From: Parvibaculum sp045863935
GTDB lineage: Bacteria > Pseudomonadota > Alphaproteobacteria > Parvibaculales > Parvibaculaceae
Direction of reading: 5' to 3'
DNA length: 64,000 nucleotides
NCBI RefSeq assembly: GCF_045863935.1
Contig: NZ_BTVP01000006.1
Location: forward strand, 1-64,000
The position numbers and the translations under genes were made by a program. How positions within the stretch are numbered: the first letter of the stretch is position 1; every line of letters begins with the position of its first letter. Under the pieces are notes generated by a model. That model ran no database searches, had not been told where the DNA came from, and saw only the letters and a list, made by a program, of their open reading frames with translations. Positions 43,467 through 52,950 of the stretch are shown here, in pieces.

Positions 43467-44062
43467 TGGCCGGTTCCGGCACCAAAACATATCCGAAATC
43501 GCCGCGCGTTTCCGCGCAACCCGGCCGCCCGCGGGAATCTGCTATCGACGAAATGCTCCGCGTCGACCACGCCGGCGAGTATGGTGCCGTGCGCATTTAT
43601 GCGGGCCAGCTTGCCGTGCTGCGCAATATGCCGGGCAAGGAAGACCTCGTCGCCAAGCTTGAACACATGGCAGAGGACGAGGAAGTGCACCTCGCCCGTT
43701 TCAACGAACTCATCAATGAGCGCCACGTCCGGCCGACGGCCTTTGCGCCGGTCTGGCATGTGGCAGGCTTCGCGCTCGGCGCGGCGACGGCTCTGCTCGG
43801 TGAAAAGGCGGCCCACGCCTGCACGGCGGCCGTCGAGGAAGTGATCGACGAACATTATCGGTCGCAGGTGCAGCGTCTCGATCAGATGGGCGAAGAGGAA
43901 AAGCCGCTTCGCGACACGATCGAAAAGTTCCGGCTTGAAGAGGTCGAGCATCGCGACGAAGCGCTCGCTTCGGGCGCCGAGCAGGCTCCCGCCTATCCGC
44001 TGCTGTCTGGCGCCATCAAGGCCGCCTGCCGCCTTGCGATAAAGGTTTCCGAAAAGGCCTGA
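43466..44062 (+). CDS. coq7: demethoxyubiquinone hydroxylase Coq7
   Basis: A 198-aa carboxylate-bridged di-iron hydroxylase making the C6 hydroxyl of ubiquinone. The four iron-ligand segments are VDHAGEYGAVRIYAGQL near residue 32, EDEEVHLARFNEL near 71, AVEEVIDEHYRSQ near 122 and LEEVEHRDEAL near 155. The ATG at 43466 overlaps the dsbB stop (TGATG) and has AGGAGAA upstream. Together with coq4 6 kb away, it shows a Coq-type quinone pathway rather than UbiF alone. Confidence 0.92.
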   Translation: MAGSGTKTYPKSPRVSAQPGRPRESAIDEMLRVDHAGEYGAVRIYAGQLAVLRNMPGKEDLVAKLEHMAEDEEVHLARFNELINERHVRPTAFAPVWHVAGFALGAATALLGEKAAHACTAAVEEVIDEHYRSQVQRLDQMGEEEKPLRDTIEKFRLEEVEHRDEALASGAEQAPAYPLLSGAIKAACRLAIKVSEKA

Positions 44063-44072
44063 CGCCGAACGC

Positions 44073-44633
44073 TTACGGCTCCAGCTCGCTGTCCCAGTAG
44101 AGATAGTCCTGCCAGCTTTCATGCAGATAGTTGGGCGGGAAGGCGCGGCCGTTCTTGTGCAGATCGCTTACCGTCGGACGGAAGGGCCACTGCATGGGGA
44201 TCATCTCCGCATGCGCCGGCATCTTGCCGCCCTTGCGGAGATTGCACGGCGCACAGGCCGTGACCACGTTATCCCATGTCGTCTGTCCGCCGCGCGAACG
44301 CGGGACCACGTGATCGAAGGTAAGCTCGTGCCGCGCGCCGCAATATTGGCAGGTGAAGCGGTCGCGCAGGAAAAGGTTGAACCGGGTGAAGGCAGGAAAC
44401 CGAGCGGGCTTCACATAGGATTTGAGCGAAACGACGCTCGGCAACTGCATCTCGAAATTCGGCGAACGCACCAGCGTCTCGTAGGACGAGACGATGTTCA
44501 CACGGTCGAGAAAGACCGCCTTGATTGCGTCTTGCCATGACCAGAGCGAAAGGGGGTAATAGCTGAGCGGCCTGTAATCCGCATTCAACACAAGGGCCGG
44601 ACAGGCGTCCGGCGTAGCAAACGATCCTTGCAC
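44073..44633 (-). CDS. HNH endonuclease family protein
   Basis: A 186-aa HNH-fold protein. The N-terminal part (PALVLNADYRPLSYYPLSLWSWQDAIKAVFLDRV) is shared by a widespread, non-mobile alphaproteobacterial group. The HNH motif with zinc-ribbon cysteines is CQYCG..LTFDHVVPRSRGGQTTWDNVV..CAPCNLRKGG near residues 100-140. GTG at 44633 is chosen as start, with GGGAGGG six bases upstream. Not linked to a phage or toxin system. Probably a housekeeping nuclease; function unproven. Confidence 0.87.
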   Translation of the reverse strand: MQGSFATPDACPALVLNADYRPLSYYPLSLWSWQDAIKAVFLDRVNIVSSYETLVRSPNFEMQLPSVVSLKSYVKPARFPAFTRFNLFLRDRFTCQYCGARHELTFDHVVPRSRGGQTTWDNVVTACAPCNLRKGGKMPAHAEMIPMQWPFRPTVSDLHKNGRAFPPNYLHESWQDYLYWDSELEP

Positions 44634-44742
44634 GCCAACCCTCCCGGGGCCGAAAGCTACCCATCGCAGCGGGCCCCTCTTTCGAGAGTTTACTATATAT
44701 GGTGCAACGGCTTTGTGAAGCCGCCAGTCCTTGGCACCGATT

Positions 44743-45417
44743 TTACCGGGCGGCGGTCGCAGGCCGCAGACGCCCGGCAAAGGCATCGGCAATGAAGCGC
44801 GCCCCGAATTCAAGGCCGGTCTGGTCGATGCCATGGCCGAGGCCTGGTGAGACATGCCACTGCACCGAAAGCCCCGCCTCGCCGAGAGCCTGCACCGCCT
44901 CGTGCATCCGCGAGACGGGGAGCATGTCGTCCGCATCGCCATGGATCATCAGGATGGGCGGCTCTCCCGTCATCTCCCCGGAAAGCCGCTCCGGTACAGC
45001 CAGCGCGCCGGAATAGCCGACAATGCAGGCAGGCGGCACGGAGCGGCGAAGACCGACATGGAGCGCCATCATGGTCCCCTGGCTGAAGCCCACAAGCGCA
45101 AGCTGCGACCCGTCGAGCCCGCGCAGGCGAAGCTGCTCGTCGATGAAACGGTCGAGAAGGGGTGCGGCCGCCTCGACCCCGCGGGCGATCTCGGTTGGGT
45201 CTAGCCGCGTGATCGGAAACCACTGATAGCCCATCGGATTGCCGTCGCAGCGCGCGGGCGCATTGGGCGCGATGAAGGCCGCATCGGGCATCGTTTGCTG
45301 CCAATGGGGCGCAAGCGCAATGAGATCGTTCCCATCCGAGCCATAGCCGTGACACAGAATCACGAGTTGCCGCGTGGTGCCGCTTCTCGCGGCGACGCTC
45401 GGTCCCGTCAGCGTCAT
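44743..45417 (-). CDS. carboxylesterase/phospholipase (YpfH-like)
   Basis: A 224-aa esterase of the phospholipase/carboxylesterase family: ILCHGYGSDGNDLI near residue 18, nucleophile GFSQGTM near 110, acid IHGDADDMLP near 165 and histidine GLGHGID near 197. The ATG at 45417 has AAGGAGA directly upstream. It is divergent from gluQ, with the two starts 80 bases apart. Hydrolyses short acyl esters or lysophospholipids in family members. Confidence 0.9.
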   Translation of the reverse strand: MTLTGPSVAARSGTTRQLVILCHGYGSDGNDLIALAPHWQQTMPDAAFIAPNAPARCDGNPMGYQWFPITRLDPTEIARGVEAAAPLLDRFIDEQLRLRGLDGSQLALVGFSQGTMMALHVGLRRSVPPACIVGYSGALAVPERLSGEMTGEPPILMIHGDADDMLPVSRMHEAVQALGEAGLSVQWHVSPGLGHGIDQTGLEFGARFIADAFAGRLRPATAAR

Positions 45418-45496
45418 TCTCCTTGCCTCCCCTTTCGTCACGGCCCGTCGCGGGCTATCAATGCGACACCCTATGCCTCCCGGAGCGACCGTTTCA

Positions 45497-46399
45497 ATGC
45501 AGGATGACATGCGCGGGCGCGAGGTGCTGCGCTTCGCACCGAGCCCGAACGGATGGCTGCATCTCGGCCACGCCTATTCCGCGCTCTTCGCCTTCGAAAC
45601 GGCGAAACGGCTCGGCGGCCGCATGCTCCTTCGCATCGAGGACATCGATATCGGCCGCTGCCGCGAAGAATATGTCGAAGGCATATACGAAGACCTCGCC
45701 TGGCTCGGCATCGAATGGGAGGAGCCGGTCCGCCGCCAGTCGCAGCACTTCGCCGAATACGAGAAGCTGTTGCGCGAGTTGCGCGACAGGGGTCTCGTCT
45801 ATCCCTGCTTTGCGACGCGAAAGGAAATTCAGGACGCGATCGCGGCGAGCGGCATTCCACTTCAGGCCTGGCCGTCCGATCCGGACGGCGCGCCGCTCTA
45901 CCCCGGCATCTACAAGGGCATTCCGCAGGAACGCGTAAATGCGCTCATGTGGGAAGGCCGCACCTATGCCTGGCGCCTCGACATGGAGAAGGCGCGCGCA
46001 GAGGCCGAGCGGATCAATGGCGGCCCCCTGACTTTCCGCGAGGAAGGGTCGAGCGCGCGAGGCGACACCGGCCTTCTGGACATCGAACCGGAGCTCTTTG
46101 GCGACGTCGTCATTGCGCGAAAGGACGTGCCCACAAGCTATCATCTCGCGGTCACGGCGGACGACGCCCTCCAGGGCGTGACGCTTGTGACCCGCGGTCA
46201 GGACCTCTTCCCGGCGACCTATATTCACCGCATCCTTCAGGTGCTCCTGGGGTTCCCGGAGCCGCGTTACCACCACCACGGCCTCATTCGCGACGAAGCC
46301 GGGCGGCGCCTGTCGAAAAGCGCCAGGGACATGGGATTGCGAGAGCTCCGCGCGACCGGGCACAGCCCCGCCGACATCAGGCGCATGGTCGGCCTTTAA
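45497..46399 (+). CDS. gluQ: glutamyl-Q tRNA(Asp) synthetase
   Basis: A 300-aa truncated class Ic synthetase paralog that attaches glutamate to queuosine of tRNA-Asp. It lacks the anticodon-binding domain, as expected for the family. It shows RFAPSPNGWLHLGHAYSALFAF (HIGH-type HLGH near residue 23), RIEDIDIGRCREEY, the late Zn-less YPCFATRKEI and RRLSKSARD (KMSKS equivalent) near 275. Start at MQDD (45497); upstream ATGs in frame overlap the divergent esterase region. Confidence 0.93.
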   Translation: MQDDMRGREVLRFAPSPNGWLHLGHAYSALFAFETAKRLGGRMLLRIEDIDIGRCREEYVEGIYEDLAWLGIEWEEPVRRQSQHFAEYEKLLRELRDRGLVYPCFATRKEIQDAIAASGIPLQAWPSDPDGAPLYPGIYKGIPQERVNALMWEGRTYAWRLDMEKARAEAERINGGPLTFREEGSSARGDTGLLDIEPELFGDVVIARKDVPTSYHLAVTADDALQGVTLVTRGQDLFPATYIHRILQVLLGFPEPRYHHHGLIRDEAGRRLSKSARDMGLRELRATGHSPADIRRMVGL

Positions 46400-46513
46400 C
46401 CATGCCGGCGGCGTCGATCCGATGGCGCGAAACCTGCTTCTCCTGCTTGTACACACGGCTTCGTTCCCGCCTGGGGACGAATATCGTGCCTTTATGAGCC
46501 AGAGGAGCGCCTG

Positions 46514-47569
46514 ATGGCGAGCGCGGACACAGCAACTGTTTCGAAACAACGCATCGGCTGGATCGACGCGGCCAAGGGCCTGACCATCATCCTGGTCGTC
46601 ATGGAGCACACGACCTTCGGCGTCGAAATCGCGGTCGGCCACCTGCCGGTCATATTCGGAACGATTGCCGAGTTCGCGAAGCCCTTCCGGATGCCGCTCT
46701 TCTTCCTTGTGGCCGGCCTCTTCGCCTACAAGGCCCTCTTCGGCGATTGGCGGAAGTTCGTGGACGGCAAGATCGTTCACTTCGCCTATTTCTACGTGCT
46801 CTGGTCCGTTATCCAGATCGGCATCAAGATACTCGTGCCCCATAATGTCGGCTGGAAAGTCACCTATGTCGATCTCCTGATGATCCCGATCCAGCCCTTC
46901 GCCGTGCTCTGGTTCATCTATTCGCTCGCGATGTTCTTCGTCACGCTGAGGCTCCTGCGCAGCGCACGTCCCTTCTTCGTCTTCTTTTTTGCCGTCGCCC
47001 TCTACTTCACGCAGCTCGACACCGGCTGGATGCTGATCGACGAATTTGCCTGGCGTTTCGTCTGGTTCGTCGCCGGCGTCTACGGCGCGAAGCAGATCTT
47101 CGAGATTGCGGACTGGGCCCGCGCGGAGCCTGCTAAAGGCCTTGCTCTCGCCCTCCTCCTGCTTACCTGTCTCGCGACCGTCGTATTCTCGCACCTGATC
47201 GATATTCGTGCTCTGGAACTCCTCATGGGGTTCGCCGGCGGTGCCGCTGCCGTGATGCTGGTCAGCATCGCGGCCTCCAAGGGACTTGTGGGACCGCTGT
47301 CCTTCGTCGGAAAGCACTCGCTCTACATCTTCCTCTCGTTCTTCCTACCCATGGCCGCGACACGCGTGGCGATGGTGAAGCTCGGCTTCGAGAATGGCGA
47401 TCTCATCACGCTTGTCGCGACGACGATCGCCGTCATCTCACCGATTGTCGCCTTCAAGATCGTGGAGAAAACGCCGCTCGCCTTCCTTTATGTCAGGCCG
47501 GATGCCTTCCGCGTGACCGCTTCGCGCAACGCATCGCCGAAGGTCATGATGGCGGCAGGTGGCGACTGA
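46514..47569 (+). CDS. acyltransferase family 3 membrane protein
   Basis: A 351-aa inner-membrane O-acyltransferase with about ten hydrophobic helices. It opens with GWIDAAKGLTIILVVMEHTTFG, where the His after the first helix is the conserved family histidine, then FRMPLFFLVAGLFAYKA. Family members acetylate or succinylate surface polysaccharides, Nod factors or antibiotics. No glycosyltransferase is nearby to indicate the acceptor. AGAGGAG is 8 bases upstream of the ATG. It is convergent with the AEC gene, with 1 base between stops. Confidence 0.9.
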   Translation: MASADTATVSKQRIGWIDAAKGLTIILVVMEHTTFGVEIAVGHLPVIFGTIAEFAKPFRMPLFFLVAGLFAYKALFGDWRKFVDGKIVHFAYFYVLWSVIQIGIKILVPHNVGWKVTYVDLLMIPIQPFAVLWFIYSLAMFFVTLRLLRSARPFFVFFFAVALYFTQLDTGWMLIDEFAWRFVWFVAGVYGAKQIFEIADWARAEPAKGLALALLLLTCLATVVFSHLIDIRALELLMGFAGGAAAVMLVSIAASKGLVGPLSFVGKHSLYIFLSFFLPMAATRVAMVKLGFENGDLITLVATTIAVISPIVAFKIVEKTPLAFLYVRPDAFRVTASRNASPKVMMAAGGD

Positions 47570-47570
47570 C

Positions 47571-48518
47571 TTATCCGAGGAACCAGCCGAGCAGCACGGT
47601 CAGCGTGACGAGGCTGAGCCCCGTCGACAGCACGACCGTGCTCGACGCGGCGCCCGGCGCGGCGCGGTAGCGGCTGGCGAGGATCGACGAATAGACGCCG
47701 GTCGGCATGGCGGCAAGCAAGGTTGCCGCCGCAACCCAGAGCGGCTCCAGCTCGAACACATACTGCGTCATCGCGAAGACGAGCGCCGGGTGAACGATCA
47801 GCTTGAAGAAAGCCGTGATCGATGCCGCCCCGACCGAACGGCGAATGCTGTAGCGGGTCAGCATCGCGCCGAGCACGAAAAGGGCGCAGGGGATAGCCGA
47901 ACGCGCAACCATTTCAAGCGCCGTGTCGGCAATGCCGGGAAGCGGAACACCGAGCTGACCGTAAATGACGCCGCAAGCAATACCGATGATGACCGGATTG
48001 CGCGCCGTATTGACCAGCCCCTCTTTCAAGATCGCACCAAAACTCGGCCGTTCCGCATCTTCGCGCGCGCGAGTGAGTTCCAGAAGGAAAGTCGCGATGG
48101 TGAAGAGGATGATCCCGTGAAAGGCGAGGATGAGGAAGACAGGCGTTCCGGCCTCCGCTCCGAAACCGGTCAGGATGATCGGCAGCCCCAGCATGATCGT
48201 GTTGCCCTGCCCGCCGCCAAAGCCGAGCATGACGGCATCGGACGCCGGGCGGCGCAGGACGAACAGCGCAATCAGAGACCCCACCGCCCAGACGGCGAGC
48301 ATCGCGCTGTAATAGGAAATCCAGAGGCCCCAGGGGAGCGTTGCCGGAAATTCGGTATGCGCGAGATTGCGGAAGAGCAGCACCGGCATCGCGAACGTGA
48401 AGACGTAGGTGTCGAGCCCGTCGACGCCCGCATGGCTGATGAGCTTCGAGCGTGCGCCCGCATAGCCGAAGGCGATGATGCCGAAGATCGGCAATACGAG
48501 TGAGAGCGCGAGGGACAT
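47571..48518 (-). CDS. AEC family transporter (auxin-efflux-carrier type)
   Basis: A 315-aa transporter with about ten helices in two halves: PIFGIIAFGYAGARSKLI, FTFAMPVLLFRNLAHTEF, then GFGGGQGNTIMLGLPIIL and a second half from NPVIIGIACGVIYG ending in PTGVYSSILASRY. AEC carriers export or import malate, malonate and other organic acids in bacteria. Stand-alone gene. Confidence 0.9.
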   Translation of the reverse strand: MSLALSLVLPIFGIIAFGYAGARSKLISHAGVDGLDTYVFTFAMPVLLFRNLAHTEFPATLPWGLWISYYSAMLAVWAVGSLIALFVLRRPASDAVMLGFGGGQGNTIMLGLPIILTGFGAEAGTPVFLILAFHGIILFTIATFLLELTRAREDAERPSFGAILKEGLVNTARNPVIIGIACGVIYGQLGVPLPGIADTALEMVARSAIPCALFVLGAMLTRYSIRRSVGAASITAFFKLIVHPALVFAMTQYVFELEPLWVAAATLLAAMPTGVYSSILASRYRAAPGAASSTVVLSTGLSLVTLTVLLGWFLG

Positions 48519-48590
48519 GGGGCAAACCGGCGGAGGGAGAAAATCGCGCGGACACTAGCCCCGAACCGCCGCACCGTCAAAAGACGCCGC

Positions 48591-49262
48591 TCACCAGTCG
48601 TAAAGCCCCGTGAACTTCTCGAAGCCCGCCTTTTCCGCCCAGGCCGCCCATTGCTCGCGGACGCGCTTCGTCGCGGTCGGGCTACCGCCACCCTGACCGA
48701 GCCCGAGCATCGTCAACTCAGCACAGCCCGGATAGAGCTTCTCCGGTGCCGGCAATACGCCTCCCCTCGCAAGCTTCGCATACTCCGAATCCTCGAAGCC
48801 GTCCGTCAGCAGAATGATATGCACCTCGGACGCTTCGCAGTCGACGATCTGCGACATGGTCTCGAGGAAAGAGACGACGTTCGTATACCCTTGCGCCTTC
48901 AGTTTTCCGTCAGCGACGAGCTCGGGCACCGCGGCGATGATCGCGGACATGCCTTCCGCGACGGCCGGCGGCTTTGAGCGGGCAGAGATGACCTCATCGA
49001 TCTTCAGCGCATTGGCATTCGTGTCGTAGGAACCGAAGGTTCTGAGCATGACGCGCGATTTGAGCGGCAGGTCGCCGATCTCGGCCGCGGTACGCTGCGC
49101 GACGCGGGCCGCATAAGCCGAATCTTCGACAAGCGGATTGCTCTTCGACATGTCGAGGCCGATGACGACCGTTTGCGGCCGCCGCACTTCTTCAGCAGCG
49201 TCCGCGCGGGGCGCGGCAAGAACGAGAACCGCGAGGAAGACGGCAGCGGGTGAAAGACGCAT
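48591..49262 (-). CDS. secreted von Willebrand factor A-like protein
   Basis: A 223-aa protein with an N-terminal signal peptide (LSPAAVFLAVLVLAAPRADA, cleavage near residue 22). The VWA fold begins VVIGLDMSKSN, a DxSxS MIDAS motif, and later has IILLTDGFED, the usual strand with Asp. Residue 185 onward is a short Gly/Trp end (GLYDW). The protein should bind a metal-dependent partner in the periplasm. It is the last of three genes, starting 4 bases after the membrane protein stop. Confidence 0.75.
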   Translation of the reverse strand: MRLSPAAVFLAVLVLAAPRADAAEEVRRPQTVVIGLDMSKSNPLVEDSAYAARVAQRTAAEIGDLPLKSRVMLRTFGSYDTNANALKIDEVISARSKPPAVAEGMSAIIAAVPELVADGKLKAQGYTNVVSFLETMSQIVDCEASEVHIILLTDGFEDSEYAKLARGGVLPAPEKLYPGCAELTMLGLGQGGGSPTATKRVREQWAAWAEKAGFEKFTGLYDW

Positions 49263-49266
49263 GAGC

Positions 49267-50385
49267 CTACTCACCCGCCGAGCCGATGGGGATGCGCCGC
49301 GAAGCCGGGGGCGGCAGGATCTCGCCAATCGGCTCACGTACCGCCTCGAAGCGCGCGGGCCCCGCCTTCATCGCATTGCGCGAGCGGCGCTCCCACCATT
49401 CGTCGAAAAGCTTTTCGTAGCGCCCGAGTTGCCGCGACTGCTCGCATGCCTTGAGCCTCTCAGTGAACGGGCCCTGCGCACCGTTGGCGAGCGCGGGCGC
49501 CTGCTTCCGGCGGCCGAGAAGACCGCGCGCATTCGACGCCTGCGCCTGCGAGAGCCTGTTGCCGTCGCGCCGGGCCTCGTCGAGGCCCTGCTCATAGGAA
49601 CGGCATTCGCGCATCAGGCCCGTCCAGAGAAGGTGCCGCCTGTTTTCAGGTCCTTCCATTTCGGAAAGCGAATGCCGGTTGCCGTCATATTCCGCCTCGA
49701 GCGAGGCAAGACGCTCCATGGCCGCGCGGCGATGCTTGAAGTCGCGCGCATGGAACACGCGCCGGAGCGATGCCACGGCGTAATGAATGCACAGCGCCGC
49801 AACGCCCGTTACCACCAGAAAGACGATACCGAGCGAAGAAAGCCAGGCGAGCGGCTGCCAGCCGCGCATCTGGTCGATCTCGCTTGTGGTACGCGCGGTC
49901 TCCTGCGCGGCGTCCGTCGTAATGCCGAGACCGGCAAGCGCATTGCCGAGCGAGGAGCCGACGCTGCCATCGCTCGTTGCGGCGATCCCGTTGGGCAACG
50001 ACATCAGCGCGAGGAGAACGCCGACGCCGAGAAGCATGGCGAGCGCCAGCACGAAGACGATCCGCACGAAGAGCGCCTTACCGAACGGGCCGAGCTGCTC
50101 ATAGAGGATGTGGGCCGCAACGGTTGCGAAGAGAACCTGCATCGACTTGAAGGCGACGGAAGACCCGAGCGCGCCCGGCAATTCGAGAAACTCGTTGGCA
50201 AGCGCCCGCGTCCAGAATTCGCTGACGATCATGTAGTCGACGACAAGCGCGCCGAAAGCAATGAGACCGACGAGCAGGAACGCCATGAAATGGAAACTTG
50301 CAAAGCGCGCCTCGCGCTCGCTCTGCACATAATTGCGCGACATCCGGGCGCGCATCTCTTCGGAAATCAGGGAAACGCCGCTCAT
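49267..50385 (-). CDS. four-helix membrane protein with C-terminal helical domain
   Basis: A 372-aa protein with hydrophobic helices near residues 33-53, 80-97, 103-125 and 180-205, and a large, highly charged C-terminal cytoplasmic part (about 210-370) with coiled-coil-like stretches (RRAAMERLASLEAEYDGN). I recognise no family. Neighbours are a VWA-like secreted protein and a small helical protein; the stop of the latter overlaps this ATG by 4 bases. The three probably form one complex (inference). Confidence 0.7.
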   Translation of the reverse strand: MSGVSLISEEMRARMSRNYVQSEREARFASFHFMAFLLVGLIAFGALVVDYMIVSEFWTRALANEFLELPGALGSSVAFKSMQVLFATVAAHILYEQLGPFGKALFVRIVFVLALAMLLGVGVLLALMSLPNGIAATSDGSVGSSLGNALAGLGITTDAAQETARTTSEIDQMRGWQPLAWLSSLGIVFLVVTGVAALCIHYAVASLRRVFHARDFKHRRAAMERLASLEAEYDGNRHSLSEMEGPENRRHLLWTGLMRECRSYEQGLDEARRDGNRLSQAQASNARGLLGRRKQAPALANGAQGPFTERLKACEQSRQLGRYEKLFDEWWERRSRNAMKAGPARFEAVREPIGEILPPPASRRIPIGSAGE

Positions 50386-50669
50386 GACTGCGACCTCCGG
50401 CCGAAGAAACCCTTCTTTTTCGGTGCTTCCTCAACAGCTCCCTCAAGCGGCGCGGCGAGCCGCTTCGCAAGTTCGCCGATTTCGCGTTCGAGCGTTTCCT
50501 GCCGCGCGCGTCGCCGCGCAAGCTCCGCGGCATAGGCCGCATCGAGCTCGGAAAGCCTCGAAAAGACATGGAGTTCCGGCAATGGCTCGGCGTTCCGCCC
50601 GTAGTGCCATGCCGTCTGGTCTTTCTTCTGACCGCCCTGTCCGCCAGCGGTGTCGAAACCGTCACTCAT
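50382..50669 (-). CDS. small helical protein, first gene of the VWA operon
   Basis: A 95-aa protein: Gly/Gln-rich N-terminus, a coiled-coil middle (LSELDAAYAAELARRRARQETLEREIGELAKRL) and a basic tail (KKKGFFGRR). There is no signal peptide. The overlap of its stop with the next ATG (ATGA) suggests coupled synthesis. No known domain; probably a cytoplasmic partner of the membrane protein. Confidence 0.65.
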   Translation of the reverse strand: MSDGFDTAGGQGGQKKDQTAWHYGRNAEPLPELHVFSRLSELDAAYAAELARRRARQETLEREIGELAKRLAAPLEGAVEEAPKKKGFFGRRSQS

Positions 50670-50899
50670 CAGCCGGTCCTTTCCTCACGCACCCCGCGTT
50701 AACGCTTTTTTAACCGTAACATTCTGGGGGCGTGGGCGCGAAGTCCGGAAGAAACCGAAGACCTTGAAATAACAACCGCCACAGGGATCGATGAAGCCCC
50801 ATATGCCCCAAACTGCATTGTGCCATTGAAGGACTCCAATGCGGCGGAAACATTATGGGAATATGGCAAGAATGTGATCCGTGCCAGCCGTGCCCGGCC

Positions 50900-52903
50900 T
50901 CAGGCCGCTTCTTCCGTGTTGTAGTCCACGAGGCGGACGACCTCGATCATGATGTCGTTGATCTGGAAATCCTTCGGCGTGTAAATCGCGGCGACGCCGG
51001 CGGCGCGGAGTTTCTCTTCGTCATCCGCCGGAATGATGCCGCCCACCACGACCGGAATATCGCCGAGACCGGCCTCGCGCATCCGCGTCATCACGTCTTC
51101 CACCAGCGAGACATGGCTGCCCGAAAGGATCGAGAGGCCGACGACATGGACGTCGCCCTCCTGCGCTGCCTTCACGATCTGCTCCGGCGTCAGGCGAATG
51201 CCCTCATAGACGACATCCATGCCGCTGTCGCGCGCGCGCACCGCAATCTGCTCGGCGCCGTTTGAATGGCCGTCGAGGCCTGGTTTGCCGACAAGGAACT
51301 TGAGCCGCCGTCCGAGTTTCGAGGAAACGGCATTGACCATTTCGCGCACCCGGTCGAGATCGCCCGGCGCATTGCGCGCGGCGCGGCTGACACCGGTCGG
51401 CGCGCGATATTCGCCGAAACTCGCACGCAACGCCGTACCCCACTCGCCCGTGGTCACGCCCGCCTTCGCGCAGACGATGGAGGGCTCCATGATATTGCGG
51501 CCTTCCTTCGCCGCCGCGCGCAGATCGGCAAGCGCCGCTTCGACGGCGGCATTGTCGCGCGTCTCGCGCCATTTCTTCAGCGCCGCGATCTGCTGGGCCT
51601 CGACGCCATGATCCACCACATGAATGGAGCCTGCGCCGGTCGAGAGCGGCGACGGTGCCGACTCCTCGTATTTGTTGACGCCGACCACGATCTGGCGGCC
51701 CGCCTCGATTTCCTCAAGACGCGCGGAATTGGATTCGACGAGGCGCTCCTTCATATAGGCGCTCTCGACGGCGGCGACCGCGCCGCCCATTTGCTCTATG
51801 CGCGCGAGTTCTTCCCGCGCTTCCGCCTTCAGCGCCTCGACCTTCGCGTCCATCACCTTCGATCCGTCGAAGATGTCTTCATATTCGAGAAGGTCGCTTT
51901 CGTAAGCGAGGATCTGCTGGGCGCGAAGCGACCATTGCTGATCCCAGGGACGCGGAAGACCGAGCGCTTCATTCCACGCGGGAAGCTGCACCGCGCGGGC
52001 GCGCGCATTCTTCGACAATGTCACCGCCAGCATTTCGAGCAGGATGCGATAGACGTTGTTTTCCGGCTGTTGTTCGGTGAGGCCGAGCGAATTCACCTGC
52101 ACGCCATAGCGGAAGCGGCGAAGCTTCGCGTCGGTCACGCCATAGCGCTCACGGCAGATATCGTCCCAGAGATCGACGAAAGCCCGCATCTTCGCGATCT
52201 CGGTAATGAAGCGCACACCGGCATTGACGAAGAAGCTGATGCGGCCCACGACCTGTGGAAAATCCTTCTCGGGCACCTGCCCGCCCGCCTTCACCCGGTC
52301 GAGCACGGCAATCGCCGTCGCGAGCGCAAAGGCAAGCTCCTGCACCGGCGCCGCGCCCGCTTCCTGCAGATGATAGGAGCAGACATTGGTGGGGTTCCAC
52401 TTCGGCACTTCCGTATAGGTGTAGGAGACGACATCCGTCAGCAGACGCATCGACGGTGCGGGCGGGAACACATAAGTGCCGCGCGAGAGATATTCCTTGA
52501 TGATGTCGTTCTGAACCGTGCCCTGAAGTTTCTTCCGGTCGGCGCCGTGCTCGTCGGCAACGGCGATGTAGAGCGCGAGCAGCCACGCTGCCGTCGCATT
52601 GATCGTCATGGAGGTATTCATCTGCTCCATGGGGATACCCTCGAAGAGGGCCCGCATGTCGCCGATATGCGAGACGGGAACACCCACCTTGCCGACCTCG
52701 CCTTTCGCCAGCACATGGTCGCTGTCGTAACCCGTCTGGGTCGGCAGGTCGAAGGCGATGGAAAGTCCCGTCTGCCCGCGCGAAAGGTTCGTGCGGTAGA
52801 GCTCGTTTGAGGCCTTGGCCGTCGAATGCCCGGCATAGGTGCGAAAAATCCAGGGCTTGTCCTTCTTCGGACCGCCCGCACCGCTTTCACCATTCCCGCT
52901 CAT
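50900..52903 (-). CDS. ecm: ethylmalonyl-CoA mutase (MeaA)
   Basis: A 667-aa single-chain coenzyme-B12 mutase converting (2R)-ethylmalonyl-CoA to (2S)-methylsuccinyl-CoA. The N-terminal TIM-barrel begins PWIFRTYAGHSTAKASNELYR with GQTGLSIAFDLPTQTGYDSD; the C-terminal B12 domain carries the DxHxxG motif in GLDGHSNGAEQ near residue 540 and SILSGSH. The MeaA/Ecm type is chosen over methylmalonyl-CoA mutase for its length and single-chain layout. Start at 52903 with GAGG 7 bases upstream. Ccr and Mcd in the same window support the pathway. Confidence 0.9.
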   Translation of the reverse strand: MSGNGESGAGGPKKDKPWIFRTYAGHSTAKASNELYRTNLSRGQTGLSIAFDLPTQTGYDSDHVLAKGEVGKVGVPVSHIGDMRALFEGIPMEQMNTSMTINATAAWLLALYIAVADEHGADRKKLQGTVQNDIIKEYLSRGTYVFPPAPSMRLLTDVVSYTYTEVPKWNPTNVCSYHLQEAGAAPVQELAFALATAIAVLDRVKAGGQVPEKDFPQVVGRISFFVNAGVRFITEIAKMRAFVDLWDDICRERYGVTDAKLRRFRYGVQVNSLGLTEQQPENNVYRILLEMLAVTLSKNARARAVQLPAWNEALGLPRPWDQQWSLRAQQILAYESDLLEYEDIFDGSKVMDAKVEALKAEAREELARIEQMGGAVAAVESAYMKERLVESNSARLEEIEAGRQIVVGVNKYEESAPSPLSTGAGSIHVVDHGVEAQQIAALKKWRETRDNAAVEAALADLRAAAKEGRNIMEPSIVCAKAGVTTGEWGTALRASFGEYRAPTGVSRAARNAPGDLDRVREMVNAVSSKLGRRLKFLVGKPGLDGHSNGAEQIAVRARDSGMDVVYEGIRLTPEQIVKAAQEGDVHVVGLSILSGSHVSLVEDVMTRMREAGLGDIPVVVGGIIPADDEEKLRAAGVAAIYTPKDFQINDIMIEVVRLVDYNTEEAA

Positions 52904-52950
52904 CGCCTGACCTCGCGTCAACAAACCTTTGAGAGCCCATTATCACAGGC

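Noticed and set aside
44073..44633. HNH protein as part of a mobile or restriction system
   Set aside because: No methylase, phage or intron features around it; the N-terminal region matches a stable chromosomal family.
50670..50899. Possible small gene or RNA in the 230-base gap upstream of the VWA operon
   Set aside because: No ribosome-site-led frame, no stable hairpin with a T tract, no family match; probably promoter and downstream region.
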